A DNA stretch of 23,510 nucleotides from Chara braunii (GCA_003427395.1 BFEA01000056.1:3459819-3483328), one strand, 5' to 3'; shown: positions 9,214-18,298, counted from the stretch's first letter. Notes: generated by a model not told the origin, from the sequence alone. Made by a program: numbers and translations.

Positions 9214-9720
9214 CTATATAGCAGATTTGGATATCCGACAGACCAGTTTTATCTGAATTTTCCAATCCGGATGAAATTTATGGATTAATTCCGGATATGG
9301 AAAATCCGACTCCGCGTAAAATAGGTTAAAAAAAAAAAATAACTGTAAAAAACGTATGTTGTAGATACTAACCATACGAACAACTTTTGGCTTGGTATCA
9401 TCTTTGATTTCTAAGCAGATATAACAATAAAAAATAAAATAAAATAAAAACAAAACAATATTTAGATAAAATTCATAAAATGAATAAAGCATCCCCCCTT
9501 TAAACCCTTTTATCCCCTATCTTACCCCTTTGAACCCTTCGATGACCTATCAAGATTTTCATGAAATAGGAGCGTAGTTCTATTGTATTTTGCATGCGCA
9601 ATATCACTTTGTTTTTTTGTTTTTTTTTAATATCCGGATTTCCTGATCATTATACCACCCGATAATCTGGTAAGATAATCCGACCACATTATCCGACCAG
9701 ATAACCCATGAGCAACTAGT
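9214..9720. repeat. AT-rich DNA with inverted repeat and ATCCG-type motifs
   Basis: The arms 9257-9272 (ATTTTCCAATCCGGAT) and 9289-9305 (TTCCGGATATGGAAAAT) are inverted copies with a one-base bulge and a 16-base loop. ATATCCGA and ATCCGGAT motifs recur at 9228-9312 and 9629-9705, which could be remains of one terminal-inverted-repeat element. The AT-rich frames across 9214-9492 are not convincing proteins. Confidence 0.5.
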
Positions 9721-10069
9721 GGACCGCCAACAATAGCAAAGAAGGACGTAGGACCACAACAAACAACCAGTGGAGCAATGTGAGAAAAATGGTTGTCCGG
9801 CCACCCCCCATCAGGGGAATGTTAGACAGGCAAGCATCACCGGAGGATGGCAACACAACAAAGAGAACAGTGGAACTCCACGACAACCAAGTCGTTGCTG
9901 GATTGCCCTCCTCATCTGTTGAACATAACAAAATGCTCCGGGATGTACACTGAAGAACTGAGAATGGAAACAACGCCAAAGTAATGGGCTCATTACATGA
10001 CTTGTTAGTCTGCAGTGACTCGCAGTACAGGGGACAAGTGAAAAAAACATAACATTTTCATCTGTATTA
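9721..10069. other. Intergenic, nothing recognised
   Basis: Composition is balanced, with no long credible frame on either strand and no RNA gene that I can recognise. Confidence 0.5.
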
Positions 10070-10176
10070 AAGGGACACCTGACCTGGTTTCCGACCGGTG
10101 CTGCTCCCCACCAATAGGCGAAGCCTTCACACTGGGGCTTACTTGAGGGGGATGCTCGTATCACTCCCTCAAGTGC
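10070..10176 (-). repeat. Interspersed repeat, copy C (inverted, diverged)
   Basis: Read on the minus strand it has a perfect 9-bp hairpin (ACTTGAGGG at 10166-10174 with CCCTCAAGT at 10141-10149), then AAG, GGCTTCGCC, ATTGGTGGGGAGC, CACC, GGAAACC and TCCCTTT. This is the same order as copies A and B about 9.5 kb away. The hairpin sequence differs completely from copy B but sits in the same place. Confidence 0.62.
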
Positions 10177-10200
10177 CCTCCCCGACATAAGTTTCTTATA

Positions 10201-11220
10201 AAAAAAAAAAAGAGTGAGAATATGACTTTAGTCCAACAACTCTGGACGTTGGTCACCCCAGAAGAATCGTCGCCGCTCTTTTGCAATGGCGGCCTTGTGG
10301 CAAGGGTTGTATCCACTGCCTAGCCCGACGCAACAGCGATAGTGGCATTAACAACGACGATGGCACCAGAAATTAGCGACGAGGGAAATGAGATGTGCTC
10401 AACGAACGGGAGGCGAAAGCGCATCGCCCATGCCACATGGATTGTCCAGACCCATCATTTTTGGACAACGTGAAATCGTCAAAGCGCACTAACATTTCGG
10501 AACGTGGGCTGGTCTGTGTAGGGAGAAGATTATATATTACACATCTCCTGCACTATGTGTTTGTTATACTGCATGAGTGATAGCCAATTGAAAAAAATAA
10601 TGGTGGTACTTTTCTCTGGTAAAGAAAAACGAATGGAAATTTGACTAGAGGCACTAGTAAACTTACCACCACTAAGGGGCTCGTTAGACACTCCTCGGGC
10701 ATGTAAAATCTACATTGGACGTGATCGTTTCACCTATCCTCGGGGAAAAAATTGGAAAAAGAGAATGAAAACATTTCTTGGTAGCGTTCTCGTGGCCCAG
10801 CCAATTTGTGCCCTAGTGCAATGGACCTCGCAAGGTCCCTCAGAGTTGAAGGATCCGCTATAATCGGAGCGACGAAGGCACATATCGTCGACAACTTTTT
10901 TTTCTTCGGGTGGTCCATTGGTGTTCCGCCAGCGGCTGCACGGCCTCCACGTTGGGATTTCAGGCAATGGGTCGCCAACGGTTACCGTAAGGAGACGACC
11001 GTCATCGGGGTTCGCCTTCAATTGGGGTTGTCGTCGCTGTGTGTCCCGCCAACTTCATAAGGGTTCAAAGGTCGAAAAAATTAAATATTTTTCCCGTTCC
11101 CCCTCCCACATCCCCGCTCATGTCGGCAAGGTGCGTCGAATGCTATCCTCTACCGTTTTCTCCCTTCATCGTCGTCGTTTGGTAGACCTCCAGCGCCTTC
11201 GTGGACTTACGTGTGACGCG
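10201..11220. other. Intergenic, nothing recognised (about 1 kb)
   Basis: Mixed composition with an A12 run at its left edge. Short frames exist on both strands but have no domain, bias or start context that I can support. This is the left flank of the gypsy element. A target-site duplication cannot be tested because the other flank is outside the window. Confidence 0.5.
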
Positions 11221-12036
11221 CAACCTCACGCCCTGCGCTGTCTTCCGTTCAGAGTGCTAAGGGTGTGAAAAGAAGGCCCGGGAAAACAACAAGATGGGGT
11301 GTGCCAATGATTTTTGGAAAATTGAGTGTGGGGACACAGACATAACTGAAATCCCCCATGTTGGTCCGATGAAGTAAGTCCGTTGCTTTCGCGCCTCGCG
11401 GAATGCGCGCGGGGGCATGGCGAGGAAAGAGAAAAATCCAAATTCAATCCAAAAAGTATTGTCGAACTTCCCACCAAGCTACGACTCTTCGTTTAGAGCG
11501 AAAGGGCTTCGGTACACTCCGCGTGTCCCGTTTCCGTATCAAGTTCCGACGTCGCTCGTTGGTCAGTTCCGAGTCCGACGTGGAGGGTCTCAGTCGCGTG
11601 GCTCTTTCCTTGTGCTCGTCTTCACTCCGTATGCGGTAGTGGAAGCCCTTTGATTCGTAGCGGTCGAAGCGCTGGCACTCAGTGCACAGGGTTCGAGGCC
11701 AATGGGGCGCCACTTCCATCCACGGAATGACAATCAGCTCGTTAAATGGCAACAATACTTAGTAAGGTGGGAAGTGCGTATTGATAATGACAAAGCCCGC
11801 GTCCACGAATCCAGAACAACGATTTTCAGGAGGGAAGTAATATTGTCCGCCGATCCGTGCGACAGCTTCTCGTACGTCCCACTCACAAACACGGGTCCTT
11901 TCCTCGTTGTAAGGGAAGGGGCGCGTTAGCGTGGGAGACATGGGAGGCTGGCGCCCAATCGAGGTGCGCCCGTCAGTCCACATATCAATCAATCGAAATG
12001 AGTTTGCAAAAAACCCCGAGACGTCATCAAAAAACA
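11221..12036 (-). repeat. 3' LTR, left part (runs into the assembly gap)
   Basis: Direct-repeat partner of 22755-23510. The first ~225 bases differ at about 19 positions, the rest at about 12. It holds 60 bases (about 11571-11633) that the right copy lacks. The left boundary is where similarity starts (CAACCTCACG). No TG...CA terminus is evident, so the exact end is uncertain by a few bases. The right limit is hidden in the N gap. Confidence 0.88.
11444..12034 (-). CDS. ORF within the 3' LTR (unknown protein, one internal TAA)
   Basis: On the element's sense strand one frame is open from the gap edge to TGA 11444-11446, interrupted only by TAA 11759-11761. It has protein-like composition, with segments such as FRLIDMWTDGR, CSGFVDAGFVIINTHFPPY and LCTECQRFDRYESKGFHY, and ends with a basic stretch (ERRRNLIRKRD). 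There is no recognised domain; one C-x2-C pair is visible. The true start lies in or beyond the gap. The same frame, the same TAA and the same TGA occur in the right LTR. The 60-bp difference between copies removes 20 codons without a frameshift. Confidence 0.45.
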
Positions 12037-12436
12037 NNNNNNNNNNNNNNNNNNNNNNNNNNNNNNNNNNNNNNNNNNNNNNNNNNNNNNNNNNNNNNNN
12101 NNNNNNNNNNNNNNNNNNNNNNNNNNNNNNNNNNNNNNNNNNNNNNNNNNNNNNNNNNNNNNNNNNNNNNNNNNNNNNNNNNNNNNNNNNNNNNNNNNNN
12201 NNNNNNNNNNNNNNNNNNNNNNNNNNNNNNNNNNNNNNNNNNNNNNNNNNNNNNNNNNNNNNNNNNNNNNNNNNNNNNNNNNNNNNNNNNNNNNNNNNNN
12301 NNNNNNNNNNNNNNNNNNNNNNNNNNNNNNNNNNNNNNNNNNNNNNNNNNNNNNNNNNNNNNNNNNNNNNNNNNNNNNNNNNNNNNNNNNNNNNNNNNNN
12401 NNNNNNNNNNNNNNNNNNNNNNNNNNNNNNNNNNNN
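12037..12436. other. Assembly gap (400 N)
   Basis: Exactly 400 undetermined bases. The gap begins right after the same LTR sequence at which the window ends at 23510. Confidence 0.99.
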
Positions 12437-13076
12437 AATTCACATACAAGCATTTCTATGCATACATCCACTGTGGAAGGTGCGAAAATGACAATGATGC
12501 ACAAATCAGAAATAAATCGGGGGATTGTACATACGCATCCATCGTTCACAAAATAAGATGATTGAGTTCCTTTGCATCTGGGGATTACCCAAGAAACTAA
12601 TGGAAGAGTTCCGGAAGAAGTTCTTCTTCACAGGAAATCACAAGGTTTCACTTCTGTTCACAGGAGAGATAGACTCATAACACATCGTCATTCAGATGAA
12701 AAAGGGAAGAGATGGGCGAGAAATATCGAGACAAGAGACACTGGAATCTGACGAGAGAACGTTCGGCTTCCAATATGGCCCTGGGCCAATCATCCACTCA
12801 ACTCCAATTACCGATCCTCATACCCGCACCAACGATCCCGGCCGTCGCGTGCTAACTCCCGCCGCTGCGATCGTCACCCCACTGACGCAAGCTCGACACG
12901 GCTCGCCCAGATCCCAAAGTCCGTCGTGGCGATCAAGCGCGCAACCGGCCAGCCTATAGTCAGCCCGTGAGGACTTTTCGACTCGCACCAAACGCATCAC
13001 CTAGCCACTGCTTCCCAGAAGTTGGCTTGCGAGTGGAAAACGTAAGAGAGATTTGCGGGCGCGCTTGCGGAATTTA
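12437..13076. other. Gap-flanking DNA, probably the rest of the 3' LTR or 3' UTR; no gene seen
   Basis: It lies between the gap and the purine-rich tract. The outer (U3) end of the left LTR and the polypurine tract of the element should be in or near here, but I could not place either. No credible ORF. Confidence 0.45.
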
Positions 13077-13480
13077 TAGTTGCGAGAAGGAAGACAAAAG
13101 GAAAAGAAGGCGGAGGGGAAATCGAGGTGTAGGAGGAGAAGATTCAGCGGGGGGCGCTCAAGGGAAGCCATGTTGATCCTTCGGAACCAATGTTCAGCCA
13201 ATCAGATTCATCGCGCAATAGGAAGATCCTCTTACTCAACGCGTCTGATTGGTGAGCGGGGGTAATCGGAGGATCAACCGGGCTTCGCGAGCCAAGGTTG
13301 AAGAGCGAGAAGGAAAGAGGCGTGAGAAGCAGCGCGAGACGGGTCCAAGATTCGGATGATCAAGAAAGGAAAACAGGCGCGCAAAGAGCAGAAAGAGGAA
13401 AAACAGTTGCGGTAGGAGAAGAAGAGGAGGGGGAAGGGAGAGAGAAGAGAGCACGGGGGAAGAATGACGCGAGAAATAAG
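13077..13480 (+). repeat. Purine-rich tract (plus strand) around a CCAAT inverted repeat
   Basis: The plus strand is dominated by GA/GGA/GAA triplets from 13080-13170 and 13300-13480. These flank an inverted repeat at 13172-13278. Short frames here reflect low complexity (R/K/E runs) and are not called as genes. Confidence 0.6.
13172..13278. promoter_or_regulatory. Nested inverted repeat with two outward-facing CCAAT boxes
   Basis: Outer arms: GTTGATCC 13172-13179 and GGATCAAC 13271-13278. Inner arms: CCAATCAGA 13198-13206 and TCTGATTGG 13244-13252. Both pairs are perfect. An extra CCAAT lies at 13187-13191. CCAAT boxes are common promoter elements, so this may be a two-way promoter or an LTR control region. 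That is inference only. Confidence 0.35.
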
Positions 13481-14539
13481 GGGGAGGAAGTTTGCATGCG
13501 CGGCGCCGATAACAAAAGAAAAAGGCACAAAAATAGTTACAGCTTGCCTACGTCCTAATCTAATTCAAAAATTGAAATCACCATATCCGCGCGCGAAAGT
13601 CGACGCGGGAAAAAAAAGTCCTATGCATATCCGTATTCTCACAAAATTTCTAGAGTTTTCTCCAACGTGACCGAGAACATTCATGAGGACACGTCGGGTT
13701 CCGCTTATTCCAGAATTCCTAACTGTTGAGCCCGATTCCTAGTGCGCTCGCTCAGACGCACACAATTTTTCATGCATTTCCCGAATTACAAAAAAAAACA
13801 GAATTCAAGAATCGATAGACCCTCCGAAAAATAGGGGCCTAAACAAGGCACCTGAAATCAAGAAAAGCGACGGGGGCTTTGTTGGGTCAGTATGATACAA
13901 AAGAGGGAATTAAGTCAAGGGGTACGAAAGATAGCACGGGGTCAGGAAGTAGTTCGTCACATATATGACGCGCAGGGGGTTCCAAAACTATGCGATCTCC
14001 TGATTGCATGAAACCTTGAACAAAGGAAGTGAGAGGAGACCAAGAAGCAGGAAAAGGAAAAAGTTAGATCAGCACAATCCATGTCAGCAGGGAAAACTGA
14101 GCCAGGATGTGGGTTGGCAATAACATCAGTGGCAAGATCTCCGTGATGCATGCCGACTCGTGCTGTTTTGGATCCCATCCTCTGCAGTCCTATCATATGC
14201 AACCCCCTGCCTTTCGATCTTCGGAGATCGTCCAGGTGGCACTGTCATGGTCCATCATCCGTGTGCTCTGCACTCTTAGTCCAGCGCAATCCGTCGAATC
14301 AGAGCATGTGTTGACGTCATCGTCAATGGCGTGATCTTCGCAAAACTGCTGATTCATGCTGCCCGGGGGACACGTGTCGATCTCTTCAATCGGTCGCCAC
14401 GGAGAACCTTCCATATGCCACTTACCGTATGAAAGAGTGTGGATGTCATCCAGTGTGGCAAGCCTAATCACCTAATCCCCAGAATGGTTATTGACAAGAA
14501 GAGGGTGGGATGGGCCACCGTCGTGACACGTGGTGGGTA
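13481..14539. other. Non-coding DNA between the 3' ORFs and the purine tract, nothing recognised
   Basis: No credible coding frame on either strand and no RNA gene seen. By position it would be the 3' untranslated region of the gypsy element. Confidence 0.45.
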
Positions 14540-15169
14540 TCAGTGCCGCGTAGGAATGGGAAAGTAGACATTGTACATGGAGGGGTGACGACGGGGAGGG
14601 TTGGGAGGAAGTGGGGTTAAATAGCGGTCCATCCCTTCCACTGTCATTGGAAGCTCCTCGTAGCGGATGATCCGGTGAAAGCGGGGAAATCGGTCGCCGC
14701 TGTGAGGGAGGGAGGCGAGGTAGTCAGGGTAGAGAGTGGAGAAAGTGCGGAAGAGCGCCGCGCGAAATGGCTCGTGATTGCGGCATGAGGGGATGGTTCC
14801 TGTGATTATGCAGTAGACTTCTACTGCGTTGCTCTGCTCCCATGTGACACTAAACAAAAGGACATGCAAACAGAAGACGGGGGTTGCGCATTGAAGGGAA
14901 GGCTGGGGATGGACGGTGACGGCGAGGCGGATGGAATAAAAGTGATGGAAGGTATTGGGAGGGAAGGGGTTGCGAGCGAAGGTGACGGGGGTAGAGATCT
15001 GGCAGAGGGCGAGGTAATCAAGGGGACGGCGGGATAATGACCGGGGACGAAGGCCGATCCCCCGCATCGGTACGTGGACGAATTGGGGGACGGGCTGAGG
15101 TGGAGGGGGAGGGGGATCGACTCCGTCTCCGTCGCGATGCGCTCGGAGTCGTGGCCGTAGGGTCGTCAT
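14540..15169 (-). CDS. Gypsy downstream ORF5, unknown protein (209 aa)
   Basis: ATG at 15167-15169 and TGA at 14540-14542; it overlaps ORF4 by about 150 bases in another frame. The N-terminal ~30 residues are proline-rich and low complexity. From VPMRGIGLRPRSLSRRPLDY onward the composition looks like a folded protein, with several cysteines, aromatic-rich segments and a short hydrophobic stretch (CLHVLLFSV near residues 100-108). The overlap may mean that ORF4 and ORF5 are one protein split by a shift near 15050. I recognise no domain. Position, downstream of integrase and before the 3' LTR, is where env-like or accessory ORFs lie in some retroelements, but no envelope feature is proven. Confidence 0.55.
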   Translation of the reverse strand: MTTLRPRLRAHRDGDGVDPPPPPPQPVPQFVHVPMRGIGLRPRSLSRRPLDYLALCQISTPVTFARNPFPPNTFHHFYSIRLAVTVHPQPSLQCATPVFCLHVLLFSVTWEQSNAVEVYCIITGTIPSCRNHEPFRAALFRTFSTLYPDYLASLPHSGDRFPRFHRIIRYEELPMTVEGMDRYLTPLPPNPPRRHPSMYNVYFPIPTRH

Positions 15170-16085
15170 CTTCGGGCTTAGGGGGCTCCGGATCCCGGGT
15201 CGGGTCGTTGTTGATGCGCAGGTTCGCGCCGCTGGCGAACTCCAGCTGCCTCTTTCCGGTGGCGATTTCTTCCCTCTTACGTGCCGCCTCGGGATCTTCC
15301 GCCTCGGTGTCTGTGTGCGCCGCTTCTTCCAGCAAGGCTTTCCACTCCGATCCGACTTCCTCCTCTTCGTCGTCTTCTTCTTCCTCCTCCTCTACACTCT
15401 GCTCCCCTTCACTGTGCTCACTATAACTCCCCTCCTCCGACGTTTCTTCTTCGACGTCGCCTTCTTCTTCTTCTCCTTCTTCTTCTTCTTCTTCAACCGC
15501 CTCCTTAGACGTATCTTGCTTCGGATAGAAGGCAAGATTGATGATTCCGTTCAGCTTCAAGTACTCCTGCTGCGACGGCAGGGCACTTTCACTCCCTGGT
15601 TCCTCCAAGTACGCAGTCCATTGAAGATATGGGGCCAAGGTCCACGTAAAGACGTGCAGAGCCGGACTCTCGTCACTTTGTGAAAAGATGTCGAGAGAGA
15701 GGTCGTCGACCAGTTGCACGAGTGGGACGACGAGCTCCTGGGCAATTAGCTGGTGATGGCCCGGCCGCACCGATCCGAAAAGAAACCCGAGAAGATCGCC
15801 CTCTATGTCAGTTCTCGAAGCCTGGATAATCAGCAGCTCCATGTACTCAATCCACCCCTTATGCTCGTCGGTCCGCGTCCACATCACCGTCACTCTGGCC
15901 AAGCACACAGACAGATCAACAAAAGTCTCGCGCCACGCCCTCCAATGCCTGGGATCGAGGAGCGGGACAACAAGGGGCTCGAGCAATAAAAAAAGACGAG
16001 GATGAAGATCGGATTGCCAGAAGGTGGGGAAAAGAGAGGGAAGGCCGAAGGTGGAGAGAGGAGCGGAAGGAGCGATGCAGTTCAT
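15018..16085 (-). CDS. Gypsy downstream ORF4, acidic protein of unknown function (355 aa)
   Basis: The start ATG (16083-16085) overlaps the TGA of ORF3 as ATGA. Residues 1-190 look globular and are rich in L, V and W (for example PLLDPRHWRAWRETFVDLSV). They are followed by a long run of glutamate and aspartate (about 195-260), a K/R-E segment and an arginine/serine/proline tail (RRRRSRSPSPS). Acidic runs and RS-like tails are typical of nuclear or chromatin-interacting proteins, but there is no domain I can name. The plus-strand frames across the same DNA are shadows. At 355 uninterrupted codons this is one of the longest intact frames of the element. Confidence 0.62.
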   Translation of the reverse strand: MNCIAPSAPLSTFGLPSLFPTFWQSDLHPRLFLLLEPLVVPLLDPRHWRAWRETFVDLSVCLARVTVMWTRTDEHKGWIEYMELLIIQASRTDIEGDLLGFLFGSVRPGHHQLIAQELVVPLVQLVDDLSLDIFSQSDESPALHVFTWTLAPYLQWTAYLEEPGSESALPSQQEYLKLNGIINLAFYPKQDTSKEAVEEEEEEGEEEEGDVEEETSEEGSYSEHSEGEQSVEEEEEEDDEEEEVGSEWKALLEEAAHTDTEAEDPEAARKREEIATGKRQLEFASGANLRINNDPTRDPEPPKPEDDDPTATTPSASRRRRSRSPSPSTSARPPIRPRTDAGDRPSSPVIIPPSP

Positions 16086-16564
16086 TGGGGGCGTTGGAAG
16101 GGGACGGGTGTGGGGAGGACCACTGCCGGCTGGCGCGTAGAGGTGCGGATCCCGTCGAAGTCAGTCCCGTACGTCGGGACGAGGTTGTACCCAGGCCGCT
16201 CAAAACGGTGATGCCACTCAACCGATAGCTGTTGCGACCACTCTCGTAAGGAGGTCAGGATCGCGTTCTGCCGAAGCGAGTTGACCGCGCTGATATCGCC
16301 GCTGAAGGCAGCGACCGTGGTGACGTGGCTCATTCTTTGAGCCGCCCACCGATGGACTGCCACCACCTCTGCCAATACTACTGCCTGCGGACTTCCTGCG
16401 AATCGGAACGCAGCGGCGGCACACACACCCTCGGTGCAGAAGAACTGCGCCGGTCGTTGAAGATCAGGTCTGAGCCGCGGATGACGAACCTGCCGGATCT
16501 CCGAGATGTAGCCACGTGGCTGCAGCAGATGATTGCCAAGGGCTTGCTCCGTGATGAAACTCAT
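16082..16564 (-). CDS. Gypsy downstream ORF3, unknown protein (160 aa)
   Basis: I place the start at ATG 16562-16564 because it overlaps the integrase stop (TGA 16561-16563) as ATGA and has G at -3. The frame is open 12 codons further upstream to a TTG and there encodes a hydrophobic stretch (LFPSLIFFPVLAMSF). If translated from upstream, that stretch would resemble a signal or membrane segment. The rest is alanine- and valine-rich with a WSQQLSVEWHHRFERPGYN segment near the end and no recognised domain. It ends at TGA 16082-16084, which overlaps the ORF4 ATG. Confidence 0.58.
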   Translation of the reverse strand: MSFITEQALGNHLLQPRGYISEIRQVRHPRLRPDLQRPAQFFCTEGVCAAAAFRFAGSPQAVVLAEVVAVHRWAAQRMSHVTTVAAFSGDISAVNSLRQNAILTSLREWSQQLSVEWHHRFERPGYNLVPTYGTDFDGIRTSTRQPAVVLPTPVPFQRPQ

Positions 16565-18285
16565 GGCGAGGACGGGGAAGAAGATGAGAGATGGGAACAA
16601 GAGGGAGGGAACGAGGCGGGGGCTAGATCGTCGTCGTCTTCTTCTTCAGTAGATGAGGGAGACGGAGGGAGATCAGAAGGAGGGAGGGGACGGATATAAG
16701 AGGTATGGCGGACGATGGGGACAGAGCTATGGCTGGCGCTGGCCTCGGGCGCAATGCGCACCGTGTTGGCACCGTTGGGTCCGAGCTCAACAACGCGGAA
16801 ACAGCCAGAGAACTTGGGAGCGAGTTTCCGGTCGCGTGCACATTTACGTACCTGCACCAGGTCCCCTAATTTATATTGACGTTGGGGACCGACATTCCCA
16901 TTTCGGGCCTCGTAGCTACGGACTTGCCTCCCGTGGGCTAGATCGGTCATTTTTTGTCTCTTTCGGGCTAGTTTCGGGACGACCTTTTCCATCAAATCGG
17001 CGTACCTTTTGGCCTTGGCCTTAAGGGCGGCACGAGTGTCTCTACCCCCTGCTTCGGCAATTTTCGAGTTGCCCCGATAATCGACACATGGGAGGCTGTT
17101 GGTGCGAAGCTGAAATGGGGTGAACCCCGTGGATTCGTGAGGGGTGGCCCGATGAATTCCGGTGATTTGGTATACGATTTCGGGCCACGGACGCGTGTCA
17201 TGCGCCGCTAAATTTCTACGAAGGGCAGTCTTTATCATGCGATTGGCATTTTCGGCCAACCCATTCGACCGGGAAGTGTGTCGAAGTGTAATGCCTCGGC
17301 GCGCGAGCAATTCCTCTACCTCGCCTTTGAATTCGGACCCGTTGTCGGTTAAAATCTCTTCCGTATCTAGGTGGGTATAGAAAAACCGATCGATGTACGT
17401 GGCTATCTCTGTGGCCTTACGCGTCTTGCAGGGGTAGACCTCGATATATTTGGAAAAATGGTCTATTAACACTAAAAGGATGGACTATTCGCAACGGTTT
17501 GGGCCAGGTGGCACGTCGATATCTGTCGTGTCCATACTAACTCGCTGGAAAGGGCGCTCTACTTCCGTCGACACTATCGTGTTTGGTCCCCGTATTGGGG
17601 CACGGTCGGCGGCACAGACCAGACAGTTGGCGACCACGTATCTGACATCGTCCCGTATATTAGACCAGAACCATCGATTCTGATCTATAGTCGCTTCAAT
17701 GATACGTATCGCGAAATGAGCGGCCTGCTCTTCGTGAGCAGATCGGGTCCAATCATATCTCTGGAATGGATGGGGAACCGTCAACCACAAACCCGATCCG
17801 TCAGTCTTACGCTTTTCTAGGTGACCGTGGATCCATCGGTAATCCCGGGATCTCTCGGTAGCCCGACGTCTGTCATGCTTAGTGAGATGATCCAATGGTA
17901 AACCAACCAATTTAGCTAATATAATTTTATCCGTCCAGACCTCTGCTCGTCGGTATTTCTCGTCATATTCAGGGCCATCCGTTCGAGCAGCCTCGAATCG
18001 AACCTCAGTGGGGAGTATGTCCGTTCTACACAGAGGGCACTTCCATACCTTACTACTCGTTCGGTATCGAACGCATCCACTGTGCGCACGATTGACACAC
18101 GTGGCACAGTCCACCCAATCAACGAATCCGGTCTCAAAAGGATGACAGTCCACCCCATAAACCCGTGTAATACACGTGCAAAAATAACAGAATTTATCAG
18201 GAAGGGTGGTAAAGAAGGCCGAGGATCTGAGAGGGGCGGAATCGGCAGGGGAAGAAGGGGTCGCAGAGACAGGTGGGGTAGCCAT
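16561..18285 (-). CDS. PHD finger-integrase fusion (one internal TAG)
   Basis: Numbered from ATG 18283-18285 (A at -3, G at +4). Residues 33-86 form a PHD finger: C33-x2-C36, C60-x2-C63, H68-x2-C71, W81, C83-x2-C86. The integrase HHCC zinc domain follows (H184, H190, C221, C224, with an NRWFWSNI motif), then the catalytic core with D252 in VSMDTTD, D314 in LTDNGSEF and E345 in NGLAEN. A GPY/F-like module (KLGDLVQV...KFSGCFRVVEL) and an acidic tail end at TGA 16561-16563. Codon 267 is TAG (17485-17487) with family-like sequence on both sides in the same frame. The enzyme would join element cDNA to host DNA. PHD fingers bind histone H3 tails, so targeting to chromatin is a reasonable inference. 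D-to-E spacing is 30 residues instead of the usual 35. Confidence 0.85.
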
Positions 18286-18294
18286 GATGAGAGG

Positions 18295-18298
<4 letters not shown>

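Noticed and set aside
9214-9492. AT-rich 92-codon minus-strand frame with hydrophobic residues
   Set aside because: F/Y/I/L content follows from T-rich DNA; no domain, no start context, and it overlaps an inverted repeat.
11691-11701. GGTTCGAGGCC, a perfect match to a Pol III B box, in the LTR (also in the right copy near 23166)
   Set aside because: No A box at suitable distance, no cloverleaf and poor T-stem pairing; best taken as chance.
13422-13455. Purine run as polypurine tract of the gypsy element
   Set aside because: The element is on the minus strand, so its tract must be purine on the minus strand; this run is purine on the plus strand.
13080-13560. Plus-strand K/R/E-rich frames in the purine tract
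   Set aside because: Low complexity only; all three frames give charged runs, so openness is not evidence of coding.
15281-15683. Plus-strand frames opposite ORF4 (poly-Ser, poly-Leu, poly-Phe)
   Set aside because: They are mirror products of the GAA/GAG-rich acidic codons of the minus-strand ORF.
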